Made by a program: the position numbers and the translations under genes
Shown here: in pieces, positions 25,869 to 34,894 of the stretch
How positions within the stretch are numbered: the first letter of the stretch is position 1
Layout: each line of letters starts with the position of its first letter
The notes under the pieces: model-generated
Told to the model about the DNA's origin: nothing
What the model saw: only the letters and a program-made list of their open reading frames with translations
The model's database searches: none
Source of the DNA: Janthinobacterium sp. TND4EL3
Lineage (GTDB): Bacteria; Pseudomonadota; Gammaproteobacteria; Burkholderiales; Burkholderiaceae_D
Assembly: GCF_900156175.1 (NCBI RefSeq)
Contig: NZ_FTMV01000023.1
Coordinates: forward strand, 1-64,000
DNA: 64,000 nt
Reading direction: 5' to 3'

Positions 25869-26592
25869 CAAGATTGAATGGACGGAGATGACTTGGAATC
25901 CGACGGTGGGCTGTACCAAGGTCTCGCCAGGGTGCAAGAACTGTTATGCCGAACGTATGGCTGAGCGCTTACAGGCAATGGGCGCGGCTGGGTACGACAA
26001 TGGGTTTGAGCTGACCATGATCGCTACTCGACTCGACGATCCCTTGAAACGACGCAAACCGACGGTGTACTTTGTGAATTCTATGTCAGACCTTTTTCAC
26101 GAGGGCGTGCCGTTTGCCTTCATTGATCAGGTCTTTGAAACGATTACTAAGGCGCATTGGCACACTTTTCAGATTCTGACTAAGCGGGCGGATCGCATGG
26201 CTGAATACTTCCAAGGGAAGATCGCTCCCCGCAATGCATGGCTGGGTGTGTCAGTTGAAGATCGCAAGTACGGCTTACCGCGAATAGATTATCTGCGAAC
26301 GATTGATGCGGTCGTTAGGTTTCTGTCTGTTGAACCGCTCCTTGAGGACCTGGTCGAAATCAACCTCCGGGATATCCACTGGGTCATCGTCGGCGGCGAA
26401 TCAGGGCCTAAGGCCCGCCCAATGCGGCAGGAGTGGGTTGAAACGATTCAATACCAGTGCGAAGAGCAAGGCGCTGCCTTCTTCTTCAAGCAGTGGGGCG
26501 GCTGGGGCGCTGACGGTAAGAAGCGGGCAAAGAAATATAATGGCCGTACAATCAACGGCCGCACCTATGACGAAATGCCAGCGCCGCTCTAA
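25855..26592 (+). CDS. DUF5131 (phage Gp37/Gp68-like) three-Cys-motif protein
   Basis: Protein of 245 aa. The three-Cys motif C20-x6-C27-x2-C30 (GCTKVSPGCKNCYAERM) is intact, and family blocks such as FVNSMSDLFHEGVP, FQILTKRADRM, GVSVEDRKYGL and VGGESGPKARPM follow in order. The Cys set may bind an iron-sulfur cluster, with radical-SAM-like chemistry suspected; I cannot prove activity. It belongs with TcmP, named as partner of this family, and is encoded next to two TcmP genes here. Confidence 0.85.
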   Translation: MTTGSKIEWTEMTWNPTVGCTKVSPGCKNCYAERMAERLQAMGAAGYDNGFELTMIATRLDDPLKRRKPTVYFVNSMSDLFHEGVPFAFIDQVFETITKAHWHTFQILTKRADRMAEYFQGKIAPRNAWLGVSVEDRKYGLPRIDYLRTIDAVVRFLSVEPLLEDLVEINLRDIHWVIVGGESGPKARPMRQEWVETIQYQCEEQGAAFFFKQWGGWGADGKKRAKKYNGRTINGRTYDEMPAPL

Positions 26593-26606
26593 CATATAGG
26601 AAATCG

Positions 26607-27866
26607 ATGCAAAGCCAATACACGTGGAAAAATGGTGCGGAATCGATTCAACAACATAGTATTGCCAAGCATCGGATCCTTGAATCCTATCTGGCGGCGT
26701 ATTTTCAAACACTGGTCGGTGGACAACCGCGCGACGAATTTAAGCTGACACTGGTCGATGGCTTCGCCGGTGGCGGACTCTATTTTCATGAAGACACGCG
26801 CCAGCCCGTGCTGGGATCGCCCTTCATTTTCCTCAACGCCGAACGCGAAGCGGAATTCCTGATCAACAAGGGGCGTACCAAGCCCGTCCGGCTCGACATC
26901 AGTCATTTTTTTGTCGAGGCGAAACGCGATGCTTTTCACCACTTAAATGACACGCTGCGCAAAGAAGGCTACGGCGACCGGATCGGAAAATCGATTCAGA
27001 TGCGCCACGCCAAATTCGAAGACGAAGCGGCCAGTATCATCGAGTTCATCAAGAAGAAAAGTCCGCGAAACGGCCGCTCCATCTTCGCGCTCGACCAGTT
27101 CGGCTACAACGCGGTTCCAACATCGCTGATCAAGAAAATCCTGCACACCCTGCCAGGCGCCGAAATAATCCTGACCTTCGCCGTCGATTCGCTGCTCAAT
27201 TACGCGAACGAAAAGGTGCTTGCAAACGGCCTCAAGCGCATCGAGATTCCAGACATCCTCAAGGGACGCTCCATCAAGGAAATCAAGGAGTCCGACCGTG
27301 ACTGGCGTTTGTTGATTCAGTCAACGCTTTACTCGGCACTGGTGGCGCAGTGCGGGGCGAAACACTACACGCCCTTCTTCGTGCGTAACACTAGCGGCCA
27401 CGGCGACTACTGGCTTATTCACCTCTCGCAGCACCACCGGGCCCGCGATGTGATGACAGACGTGCACTGGAAGAACCAGAACTATTTCATTCACTACGGC
27501 GGCGCCGGCCTGAACATGTTCAACATGCTCGGCTACGATCCCACCTTCGACACGAAGCATCGCGGCCAGTCCGAGCTAGGCTTCGAGTTCGACCCACTCG
27601 CCCGCAAAGCGAGCATTGCGGCGCTGATGGAGCAAATCCCGAATATCATCTACGCGCACGAGGAAGGCCTGAGCTATGGTGTCCTTTACGCGACGACTTG
27701 CAATGATTCCCCGGCTTCCGGAGAGATCTACCAGGATGCGCTTGAGCAGCTGATCATCGAAAACGTAATCGAGGTGGTTAGCGACACTGGCGGCAGGAAA
27801 AAGGCTGCGCGTCAGATAAAGACTTCCGATCAGATAGTCGCACCGGCGCAGCGCAGGCTATTCTGA
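26607..27866 (+). CDS. tcmP: three-Cys-motif partner protein TcmP, copy 1
   Basis: Protein of 419 aa with a Rossmann-like, methyltransferase-type core: VDGFAGGG near residues 50-57 and ALDQFGYNAVP near 160-170, with a helical C-terminal half. It starts 14 bases after the DUF5131 gene, behind TAGGAAATCG. TcmP and DUF5131 genes commonly travel together on mobile elements. Their function is not established; a DNA repair or defence role is suspected. Confidence 0.82.
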   Translation: MQSQYTWKNGAESIQQHSIAKHRILESYLAAYFQTLVGGQPRDEFKLTLVDGFAGGGLYFHEDTRQPVLGSPFIFLNAEREAEFLINKGRTKPVRLDISHFFVEAKRDAFHHLNDTLRKEGYGDRIGKSIQMRHAKFEDEAASIIEFIKKKSPRNGRSIFALDQFGYNAVPTSLIKKILHTLPGAEIILTFAVDSLLNYANEKVLANGLKRIEIPDILKGRSIKEIKESDRDWRLLIQSTLYSALVAQCGAKHYTPFFVRNTSGHGDYWLIHLSQHHRARDVMTDVHWKNQNYFIHYGGAGLNMFNMLGYDPTFDTKHRGQSELGFEFDPLARKASIAALMEQIPNIIYAHEEGLSYGVLYATTCNDSPASGEIYQDALEQLIIENVIEVVSDTGGRKKAARQIKTSDQIVAPAQRRLF

Positions 27867-27885
27867 CGGTGGCGCACCAACACGG

Positions 27886-28809
27886 CTAGAAGAAATCGCC
27901 TTGGGATGGCAAGGCGACCCCGCTGCTGGTCTTTCCTATTCTTTGATTCTTCAGCATGTCGAAAAGGTGATCCGCTGCCTTCTTTGATAATTTGACTGCT
28001 GGCTCCGCTGGATTCGAAACGGCAAAAAACAGCGCGAACATGGGTGGACCGCCGCGTTCCGGCAGCAGGATGGGCGCGCTGACCCAACCCTTGAAGATTT
28101 CACAAAGCCTGGCGTGGACGAACGAAGTAATCTCCGCAGGGCCCGCCGTCCGGCGCGCGCTGCTCTTGCCATCGTCCAGAAAGCTTTCTTGCTGAGAATC
28201 TGAATAAAATGCGGTACGCCACTCTGTGGTTCCCAGCACGCTATCTAGTGCGGCCGCCTTCCCTTCATCGACTTTATTGAAGTCGATCGCGGCCTGGCGG
28301 TACACGGCACTGAGCGGAAACAGGTACCACACGTCTAGCGCCTTCGTAGCGGCAACTTTTTGCAGCGTATCCCACCGCACGGTCATGCCATACGGGTCAA
28401 GGAAAAGCACACCCCTGGTCGAGCGCCATTGAGTTTTCTGGATAATTTCGTTCAGCGCCTCATTGGCGTCCTGATGATAAATGGACACGCGATCAATGTC
28501 ACCGGGGCTTGCTACCAGGCCTCGAAGTTCCGCAACGTGTTTCGGATTGAAATCGATCAGGTGCAGGCGATCAAAGGCCGGGGCCGTGTCCAAGGCAATC
28601 TTTGCCGACCCTGCGATGGTCGACCGCAAACCATCGCCCATATTGATATCGCATTCGCCAGTACCGGCGAATGCGTCGATATAAATTCGGGTGAATGGCT
28701 GCTCCGGGCTGGGCCGGTGCTGCAAGGCGGTGTTAAAGAATGCTAGGTAACGCGCCAGGAGGTCCAGCTTGATCATTGTCCAAGGGCCACCAAAAGAATG
28801 CGCTGTCAT
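27886..28809 (-). CDS. tcmP: three-Cys-motif partner protein TcmP, copy 2
   Basis: Protein of 307 aa, only distantly similar to copy 1 but with the same layout: YIDAFAGTGEC near residue 43, HLIDFNP near 83 and LFLDPYGM near 135. It is convergent with copy 1, with 19 bases between the stops, so the pair could have come together by separate events. An internal ATG at residue 12 is an alternative start. Confidence 0.82.
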   Translation of the reverse strand: MTAHSFGGPWTMIKLDLLARYLAFFNTALQHRPSPEQPFTRIYIDAFAGTGECDINMGDGLRSTIAGSAKIALDTAPAFDRLHLIDFNPKHVAELRGLVASPGDIDRVSIYHQDANEALNEIIQKTQWRSTRGVLFLDPYGMTVRWDTLQKVAATKALDVWYLFPLSAVYRQAAIDFNKVDEGKAAALDSVLGTTEWRTAFYSDSQQESFLDDGKSSARRTAGPAEITSFVHARLCEIFKGWVSAPILLPERGGPPMFALFFAVSNPAEPAVKLSKKAADHLFDMLKNQRIGKTSSGVALPSQGDFF

Positions 28810-29520
28810 CTAGATCTCATTTTAGCTGTCAGAGCCAGATCATATCGCACTTCGCCGCACCCAGAATGAAAATCCCAGTCCGCCAAAAAATATGTAGTCC
28901 CATTCAGAACTACGGAAAATTACCAACTGCATCGGCCGATAAATGATTGTTGCTAACAGTGAAAAAATCGGCATTCCCAATTTACACCGTACGGAACACT
29001 ACGGAAGCGCGACCGTGGGGGGGTAGCGTGTGGCGGTGACTTATGAGATCCAATGGCGGCGGTTTATTAGACTAGGTGGCGGCGGCGGTGAGAACAGATG
29101 GCGGCGGTGGACGAGAACAGATGGCGGCGGTCAGTGCGAACAGGTGGTGGCGGTTGGCGAGAACAGGTGGAGGTGGCTTATGAGAACAGGTGGCGGCGTT
29201 GGTGAGAATACTCACCACGCTTCACCTGAACTGGAAAGCGGCAGCTTACAACTTGCGCCGGTTTGCCTATTTCAAGGAGGCTGGGATCGTGGCGTTCTAA
29301 CGCCCGAGGTCCGTCCAGACTGCCGAAAACGGCGAATTCGGACGGCAAAATAAGCATCAAAACAACTTGGCGGCGTCCCGCGTTGTGCCTCCGGGTTCTA
29401 TATTTGTCTGGCATGGCCTAAATCACAGGTAATTCGAGGTCCCCTGTATAATCCCTTTTAAGTGGGGGGCCTCTGTCTTGCCACTTCGATGCAGTTTGAA
29501 AGCGGGCGCCCATCAATTTA
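28810..29520. other. 711-base intergenic region with a 23-bp tandem repeat
   Basis: No convincing gene. It holds the 23-bp tandem array at 29031-29213 described separately. An open frame at 29030-29353 is only the translation of that repeat. The rest probably contains the promoter of tcmP copy 2. Confidence 0.5.
29031..29213. repeat. eight tandem 23-bp units
   Basis: Units start at 29031, 29054, 29077, 29099, 29122, 29145, 29168 and 29191. Seven are 23 bp and one is 22. The 5' half of each is close to TGGCGGCGGT and the 3' half close to GAGAACAGR, with about four variable bases between. They differ from the transposon end repeats. They could be transposase-binding repeats of a lost insertion sequence, or a minisatellite. 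Confidence 0.8.
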
Positions 29521-30984
29521 TTACCTGGATTTTAATGCGCGGCTCAGATCCTGAAAGTCCGGCGATGCCAATAGAGCCGCGCGGCCCGCCGCTTGTAGGT
29601 TTTCAACTGCATCTTTGCTGATCGTGAAGGCGGTTGGGACATGTACTACCTGACTGCGTAACTTTTGATCAGGCACATCTTGGAAACTGATGCTAATGAC
29701 ATGCGCCTGCGCGTCCTTGGCAAATGGGCTTCCTTCTTGGCCACGGAGCCGCAAAAGGTCCGATTGCCAACGCTGAATATCATCTTTCAGCATGGCTAAT
29801 GTGGTCTTCGTATCGCGCGATCCTGCACCGAACAGCAGACTGTTTACGACCTGAAAAGTGTCTGGAACGCGATCGGTCTGGTCAATTCGTTCGGCTAAGT
29901 CACGTTCGGAATTGACCGCGACGAGAACCAAGTGACGTATCGATCCTGTAGGTGCGTATCGAAAACTTTCGTCCAATGTTCCTCCCACAACGAGTCGATC
30001 CAACTGGGCTCTAAGTCCCAAGTTATCAGTTAGCCCACCGTCAACCAAGTGTATAAAGGGGCGTTCCAGACCATCGCGGTAACTCTGCTCGGTTGCCTTA
30101 AGCATTCGTACGCGGTAGTTGTCGGTCTGCGGCGTAGTCCCAACGCCCGGCAAGGCTTTCGCCACCGTGGATGAATGCGTAGTCCGGCAACGTTCCGCAT
30201 AGTTGGTCAACGCTGTAGGCGTTAGCAGTAGCGGGACAGCTGAAGAAGAAGCAACCGCGAACGACAGCGGTACGCCGCTGAGGTCAGAACAAATTAAATC
30301 GAATTGTTCGGGAGTAAATTCAAACGCCGCTCCAGTAGTAAGGTCTGTGGCTGTAACAAGTAAATCCGGATATCCAGGCCGGCGACGCAGATCTCCAAAT
30401 TTTTTCCCCTCGTATAGCTTATCTAAACGCTCTGCTAGTATTTGAGTGCGTCCGTACCAGGGCGAACTCAGTCTATACAAAAGATCTGGATTGAGTAGTC
30501 GAATAAGGAGACTGTTTTCAATATTTACATTTAGAAATTCCGGCTCGAATCGTCGGAGAGTCTCGCGCCCGAATGCTGCGAGGTGAGTGGCCAGGATGCT
30601 GCCGCCCGATACACCTGCAACTAAGCTTACCTGCGCGAGCAAAGTCGTCTGCTGACCATCCCACTCGAAATGGGTCTCATCTAATCCCTTAAGGACACCA
30701 AGGCCAAATGCAGCAGCACGAGCGCCACCACCGGACAACGTCACCGCCATAACGATAGATTGATTCTCCCAACCGGCATAGTCCATCACCAACGGTCTCA
30801 CTTCTTGCCCATAGGCAGTTGAGGGACTAACAGAAAGCGCTTGCGCTTCTATTAATGGCTGATTCATCCAAGGGCGATGCGTAGAGCACCCGGTTATTAA
30901 TAAAAGTAGTGAAACGGCTAGCGTAGGTGCACGAAGTGAGCAGGCCCAATTTTTCGAAATTGGATTATATCTCATTATTTTCAT
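29521..30984 (-). CDS. patatin-like phospholipase lipoprotein
   Basis: Lipoprotein of 487 aa with a lipobox ending LLLITGC. The patatin domain shows an oxyanion loop SGGGARAAAFG, the nucleophile elbow GVSGGS and the catalytic Asp in LVDGGLTDN, so the Ser-Asp dyad is intact. It should be a membrane-attached acyl hydrolase facing the periplasm or the outside. The ATG at 30984 is chosen because AGGA precedes it; a GTG at 31002 is also possible. It is the last of a run of minus-strand genes with lower GC. Confidence 0.8.
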   Translation of the reverse strand: MKIMRYNPISKNWACSLRAPTLAVSLLLLITGCSTHRPWMNQPLIEAQALSVSPSTAYGQEVRPLVMDYAGWENQSIVMAVTLSGGGARAAAFGLGVLKGLDETHFEWDGQQTTLLAQVSLVAGVSGGSILATHLAAFGRETLRRFEPEFLNVNIENSLLIRLLNPDLLYRLSSPWYGRTQILAERLDKLYEGKKFGDLRRRPGYPDLLVTATDLTTGAAFEFTPEQFDLICSDLSGVPLSFAVASSSAVPLLLTPTALTNYAERCRTTHSSTVAKALPGVGTTPQTDNYRVRMLKATEQSYRDGLERPFIHLVDGGLTDNLGLRAQLDRLVVGGTLDESFRYAPTGSIRHLVLVAVNSERDLAERIDQTDRVPDTFQVVNSLLFGAGSRDTKTTLAMLKDDIQRWQSDLLRLRGQEGSPFAKDAQAHVISISFQDVPDQKLRSQVVHVPTAFTISKDAVENLQAAGRAALLASPDFQDLSRALKSR

Positions 30985-31131
30985 ATTATTCCATCCTGGC
31001 ACGAACCCGTACTGGCGATTATTCTTGAATCGATAATAAACTTTTCGTATCGCGATGGGAGAAAGGGTGAATTATGGATAATCAGAAAGTAAGGTCTATT
31101 TCTAATGCTTAACATCAGTTCATTAATCGCT

Positions 31132-32496
31132 TTAAATTCCACCAGCAAATGCTCGTCGTATGGAAATCGCGGCAATCCATTTCGCGACTTGGCCCTTTAA
31201 AAGTAACTCGTGCGCCCGTAGCCTAGATCGATGTGCGTCAAGCAGAGTATGCACATCTACCCGCCCAGCACGAAACATTCGCTGTTCTTGCTGCAACGTC
31301 TGAACACTATACGAGTAAGCATTTTCCAGGACAGTTAGATCATTTTCAATCTCCGAAAATTTATGCAAGGTGATGTTTGCATCGGCAATTGCCCCTAGAA
31401 TCGCTTTTTCATACTCCAACATGGCGTGTCGCACGGTGCTACCTTCGTCAGTAAATTTCTCCCGAGCGCGTGCTTCGTCGAAGATCTTTAGCAAAGCCGG
31501 CATACTAGTTAACGTCGGTACCGTAATTGACGCAGCTGAAGCTTTGCTTCGTAGCCGATTTTCAGCAGTATTTAAGTCAAATTCGAAGTGCGGGTATACA
31601 TCGTGTTTTGCGACACCAAGCCTGGCAAGCTCGAAATCAACTTTATGTGCTTGCCTAAATACATCAAATCGGCGCTCCAGTAACTTAACCTCTATTTTTT
31701 TTCTTGGAACGTCTGGAGGAGTTAATTTTAATTCACTCAGAGCAAGCCCGTTCGGCAATGATAGCCCTCCAAGCATTGATTCAATCCCGTGAAGACTTAT
31801 CTTTGTTTTACTCTGAATTTTAGCCTTTTCTGTGCGCTCTAGCATCATCTCGGCTTCAAATATTCTCAGAAAGAACCGACTTTTGTCAGTTTCAATATCT
31901 CCATTTTTGGCTAATTCCACGCATCGCGCCAAATCTTCAATTGATTCGGCAATCACTGCTTCGCGATGCATCAGCCCTTGGAACTCGATATAGGCATTAG
32001 CTATTTCAGCCACCACGGCAATTTCTGTTGCTTGGTAGGATAGCACCGCGTTCTCAGAATGCTCTTTAGTTTCTACATTCTTAATATTGTCAGCGCTAAA
32101 TAATTTTCTCTCCCAGCTTGCTTGAATGTCTGCAGTCAAGAAATCAAAATTTATACCCCCCCTAAAATGCGGCCGTTTTACTTCGGTTTCCAATGGAAAG
32201 TGTCTCACTTTATCATTCGCATACAAAGATTGCCGCGTGGCACGAGATAGAAAAATATTCGTTGACGCAGTGAGAACATTTTTATTTGCGTGAAGGGCGC
32301 ACTGAATCAAAAAATCCAGTTGAGGATTTGAAAATTCTCGCCACCAGGCGCTGTTATTATTTTCTTCATATCGCAATTGACTATATATCCAGGAGCCACA
32401 GTCCGGGCCATTAGCAGAAAATTTTACCGCACGAGTCTTTTCATTCGCACATCCGGAGATTATTGTTAAAGTGAATAATAAGGTAATATATCGCAT
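31132..32496 (-). CDS. outer-membrane factor, NodT/TolC family, diverged
   Basis: Lipoprotein of 454 aa (lipobox TIISGC). It keeps the family landmarks AWWREFSNPQLDFLI, LLERRFDVF, LGVAKHDVYPHFEF and a C-terminal FRAGRVDVHTLLDA. It is a distant paralogue of the 39775 protein but has low GC and loose conservation around the coiled coil, so it may be poorly functional or specialised. No pump gene is adjacent. ATG 32496 is chosen over TTG 32508. Confidence 0.75.
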   Translation of the reverse strand: MRYITLLFTLTIISGCANEKTRAVKFSANGPDCGSWIYSQLRYEENNNSAWWREFSNPQLDFLIQCALHANKNVLTASTNIFLSRATRQSLYANDKVRHFPLETEVKRPHFRGGINFDFLTADIQASWERKLFSADNIKNVETKEHSENAVLSYQATEIAVVAEIANAYIEFQGLMHREAVIAESIEDLARCVELAKNGDIETDKSRFFLRIFEAEMMLERTEKAKIQSKTKISLHGIESMLGGLSLPNGLALSELKLTPPDVPRKKIEVKLLERRFDVFRQAHKVDFELARLGVAKHDVYPHFEFDLNTAENRLRSKASAASITVPTLTSMPALLKIFDEARAREKFTDEGSTVRHAMLEYEKAILGAIADANITLHKFSEIENDLTVLENAYSYSVQTLQQEQRMFRAGRVDVHTLLDAHRSRLRAHELLLKGQVAKWIAAISIRRAFAGGI

Positions 32497-32603
32497 GGCG
32501 AAATTCAAGATGTGCGCAAGTTACTTGAGAAGAGAAGTACCATGCGCACAATTTCAATTTCACGCGTTTGCGCACCTCTCTATATAAATTTGAATTTTAT
32601 GAA

Positions 32604-33533
32604 TTAAAAATATCTGTCGCTCAATGCCGTCAGCAATCCCAAATCATTCGCGACCGGGCCCAGTCTGCTGGTAAGGCTAAGTGGGAACAAATAGGACATG
32701 ATATCGAAATTAATGACCTCTAACAACTCATGACGTCTGCGTACCTCAGATCGCTTTTTCGGGATCACGTTCTCCATTGCAGGAGGTATTAATGGACCAC
32801 AGGCCAGTTCGAAGTCACCGTCACTACGCCTATTTGCACCCAATTCAATCCAAAAACTGTCGTAATCGGCTTTAACCTTTCCTTGGCGAAACGATTTGCG
32901 AGCTGCGGTGCGATTCACGTTCCCTACTAGGACCAAATCACTGCATCGATAGGCATTACCGACCTGACGCACCACCCGCATCAGCAAATTTTTTGGACGA
33001 AGACCAAAAAGATTTCGTGTTGCGGTACGCACCAAATCCAATCCTGCACCAGGTTTTGGTCCTTGGACGCAGCCAATTGCTATCTTTGCGTGTGCTCCTT
33101 CATTAATAAACGAGAAAGCCACAGAGTATATTAAATCACCACAGCTATGCAGTTGCAACACTAACTCGCCTTCGCGTTCTAACGGCACAATCGCACATAA
33201 TGTAATGCAAAATTTAATACCATTCTTACCAGAGAAAACCGCGATCTCGACTGGATGACGCGCCGCCATTATTATTAAATAATTAAGATCATGCTGTTGA
33301 ATAAATTTATAGTGATAGGTCAGCGCTTCAAGACGCTCCTGATGATTCATCTTGCAGCTAAACCAAGGCCGATACACTTTATGGAGTATTCTCGGCTGAA
33401 TCATCGCGAGCTCGCGCATAATTTCATTGCAATTTAATAACTTAGTCCAGCAACGAGTAACGCTTGGATGCATTAGAGCTCGCAGTTTAAATTTTAAATT
33501 TGAACTAATTTCTGATACTGTATATTTTTGCAT
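32604..33533 (-). CDS. VirK/YbjX family protein (DUF535)
   Basis: Protein of 309 aa. The order of blocks (LEALTYHYKFI, then a strand-rich centre with IGCVQGPKPG, then FGLRPKNLLM and a C-terminal RRSDGDFEL) matches the VirK/YbjX family, linked in enterobacteria to envelope stress and peptide resistance. The molecular activity is not established. Low GC, as for its two downstream neighbours, suggests these three entered together. Confidence 0.75.
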   Translation of the reverse strand: MQKYTVSEISSNLKFKLRALMHPSVTRCWTKLLNCNEIMRELAMIQPRILHKVYRPWFSCKMNHQERLEALTYHYKFIQQHDLNYLIIMAARHPVEIAVFSGKNGIKFCITLCAIVPLEREGELVLQLHSCGDLIYSVAFSFINEGAHAKIAIGCVQGPKPGAGLDLVRTATRNLFGLRPKNLLMRVVRQVGNAYRCSDLVLVGNVNRTAARKSFRQGKVKADYDSFWIELGANRRSDGDFELACGPLIPPAMENVIPKKRSEVRRRHELLEVINFDIMSYLFPLSLTSRLGPVANDLGLLTALSDRYF

Positions 33534-33716
33534 GGCCTTCGACCGTGACGAACAGAATGATTAATTCTGATGGTCTTTGTATACCTCGAAAGTGAAATTT
33601 CGAGTTAATTAGTAATTTCCCCTGCAACTCGCGCAAAATAGATCGCCACAAAAAATTTCTCTTGGGTGCCTTGTTGGCGACTAATGGCATTTGATTTTAT
33701 TCGCTATCTTTTGTGG

Positions 33717-34049
33717 TCAATGTGGGGAACTCTTTGAGAACACGTTGATAACAATTACCCCGGCGAGGATGAGCGCCATGCCACTGATTGCGGCGAGGTC
33801 AAGTCTCTGTTTGAAAACAATCCAGGCGACGATTGCGGTCAACACTATTCCGGCCCCGGACCACAATGCGTAGACAATACCAACGGGAAGGACCTTAAGA
33901 GTTAGCGACAATAAATAAAATGACCCGGCATAGCCTGCGATTGTTGCTAGGCTAGGCCACAGATTGGTGAATCCATTAGAGGCTTTCAGGAAAGAAGTGG
34001 CGAAGACTTCAAGTACAATCGCGCCAAAGAGATAGACGTATATGCTCAT
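33717..34049 (-). CDS. SMR-family multidrug efflux protein, EmrE/QacE type
   Basis: Inner-membrane protein of 110 aa with four membrane helices. The essential Glu is in IVLEVFATSFLKAS (E14) and the signature Trp in YALWSGAGIVL (W63). It would exchange protons for cationic drugs or antiseptics. It is encoded on the same strand 99 bases after the DUF3313-like lipoprotein and probably belongs to the efflux cluster. Confidence 0.88.
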   Translation of the reverse strand: MSIYVYLFGAIVLEVFATSFLKASNGFTNLWPSLATIAGYAGSFYLLSLTLKVLPVGIVYALWSGAGIVLTAIVAWIVFKQRLDLAAISGMALILAGVIVINVFSKSSPH

Positions 34050-34148
34050 AATGTATCCATTTGAAATTTTTTCAGTTAGCTCTAAAGTTTGGCAAGCCGT
34101 CTTGTGGCATCATAATCGTTAAATAACGAGGTCTTTGGTTGATTTACC

Positions 34149-34880
34149 TCATTGAGCCGGCTGGCTTAACGGAGAGAGAAAGATGTTTGCTTCACTTGCA
34201 AAGCTTGCTGCAAGCGTACGCGCGTGCGCAGTCCGATTGAAATTACCGGCAAAATCTTTTATGACTCCTCCGGAGTCAGCCCAAACCAGCAAGGCAACTT
34301 GTTGACCTGAGTCGGCATCGACTGCCTCCAACTCCGCGCCTAGGGCACCGTTACGAAGGGGGCCGACCAGCGCTGTCGTCAACGCGTTTAACCCAGGAGA
34401 AGCTTCAGTGATCCGGGTAATCCTTACCCGCAAAATCAGTGCCGGTTTATTGGCTGGGCGTGCGCTCAAGTTAAAACTTTTACCAACCTCCGACGCGATG
34501 ACGCTCTGCAAAACATCACGGATCTCCGTGCTCGTATCGGTCGATACTTCGGCACTGACTGAATCCTCCACGTCGATAGGAGCCATGGTGGCCCACTTGT
34601 AGCGACCAAAATCAACTTTCTTTGGAGGAATTGCCATAGCATGGTCACTGCTTTTTATTAAGCCTTGATATGAGAGGGCCTTATTCGATTGCAGGGGCGT
34701 GCTCGTCGCGCATGCGCCAAGACCTCCCACCATTAGAGCCACCAACGCCACCTTGGCGCATCGCATTGACGTCAATGCGATCAGCGACTGTTGCGAATCT
34801 TGGTTCATGGGTTGTACGCTACTTCCCGACGTGCGCGAATGTGCCAAGGGAAGTCGATAGATTTTTGAGAACATAGTCAT
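34149..34880 (-). CDS. DUF3313/DUF4410-type lipoprotein
   Basis: Protein of 243 aa with a hydrophobic segment and lipobox (VALMVGGLGAC) near residues 46-57, so a later start such as M25 is likely. The mature part has strand-rich blocks (ILRVRITRITEASPG, LGAELEAVDADSGQQVALLVW) as in predicted outer-membrane lipoproteins that accompany RND pumps. It follows the RND permease by 14 bases on the same strand. Its function in the complex is unknown. Confidence 0.7.
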   Translation of the reverse strand: MTMFSKIYRLPLAHSRTSGSSVQPMNQDSQQSLIALTSMRCAKVALVALMVGGLGACATSTPLQSNKALSYQGLIKSSDHAMAIPPKKVDFGRYKWATMAPIDVEDSVSAEVSTDTSTEIRDVLQSVIASEVGKSFNLSARPANKPALILRVRITRITEASPGLNALTTALVGPLRNGALGAELEAVDADSGQQVALLVWADSGGVIKDFAGNFNRTAHARTLAASFASEANIFLSPLSQPAQ

Positions 34881-34894
34881 GATTACCTTAGATA

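Noticed and set aside
29031-29213. Possible CRISPR array
   Set aside because: Units are 23 bp head to tail with no unique spacers of 25 to 40 bp, and no cas genes are present.
29030-29353. A 107-codon Gly/Arg/Trp-rich open frame
   Set aside because: It is the translation of the 23-bp tandem repeat and has no ribosome binding site.
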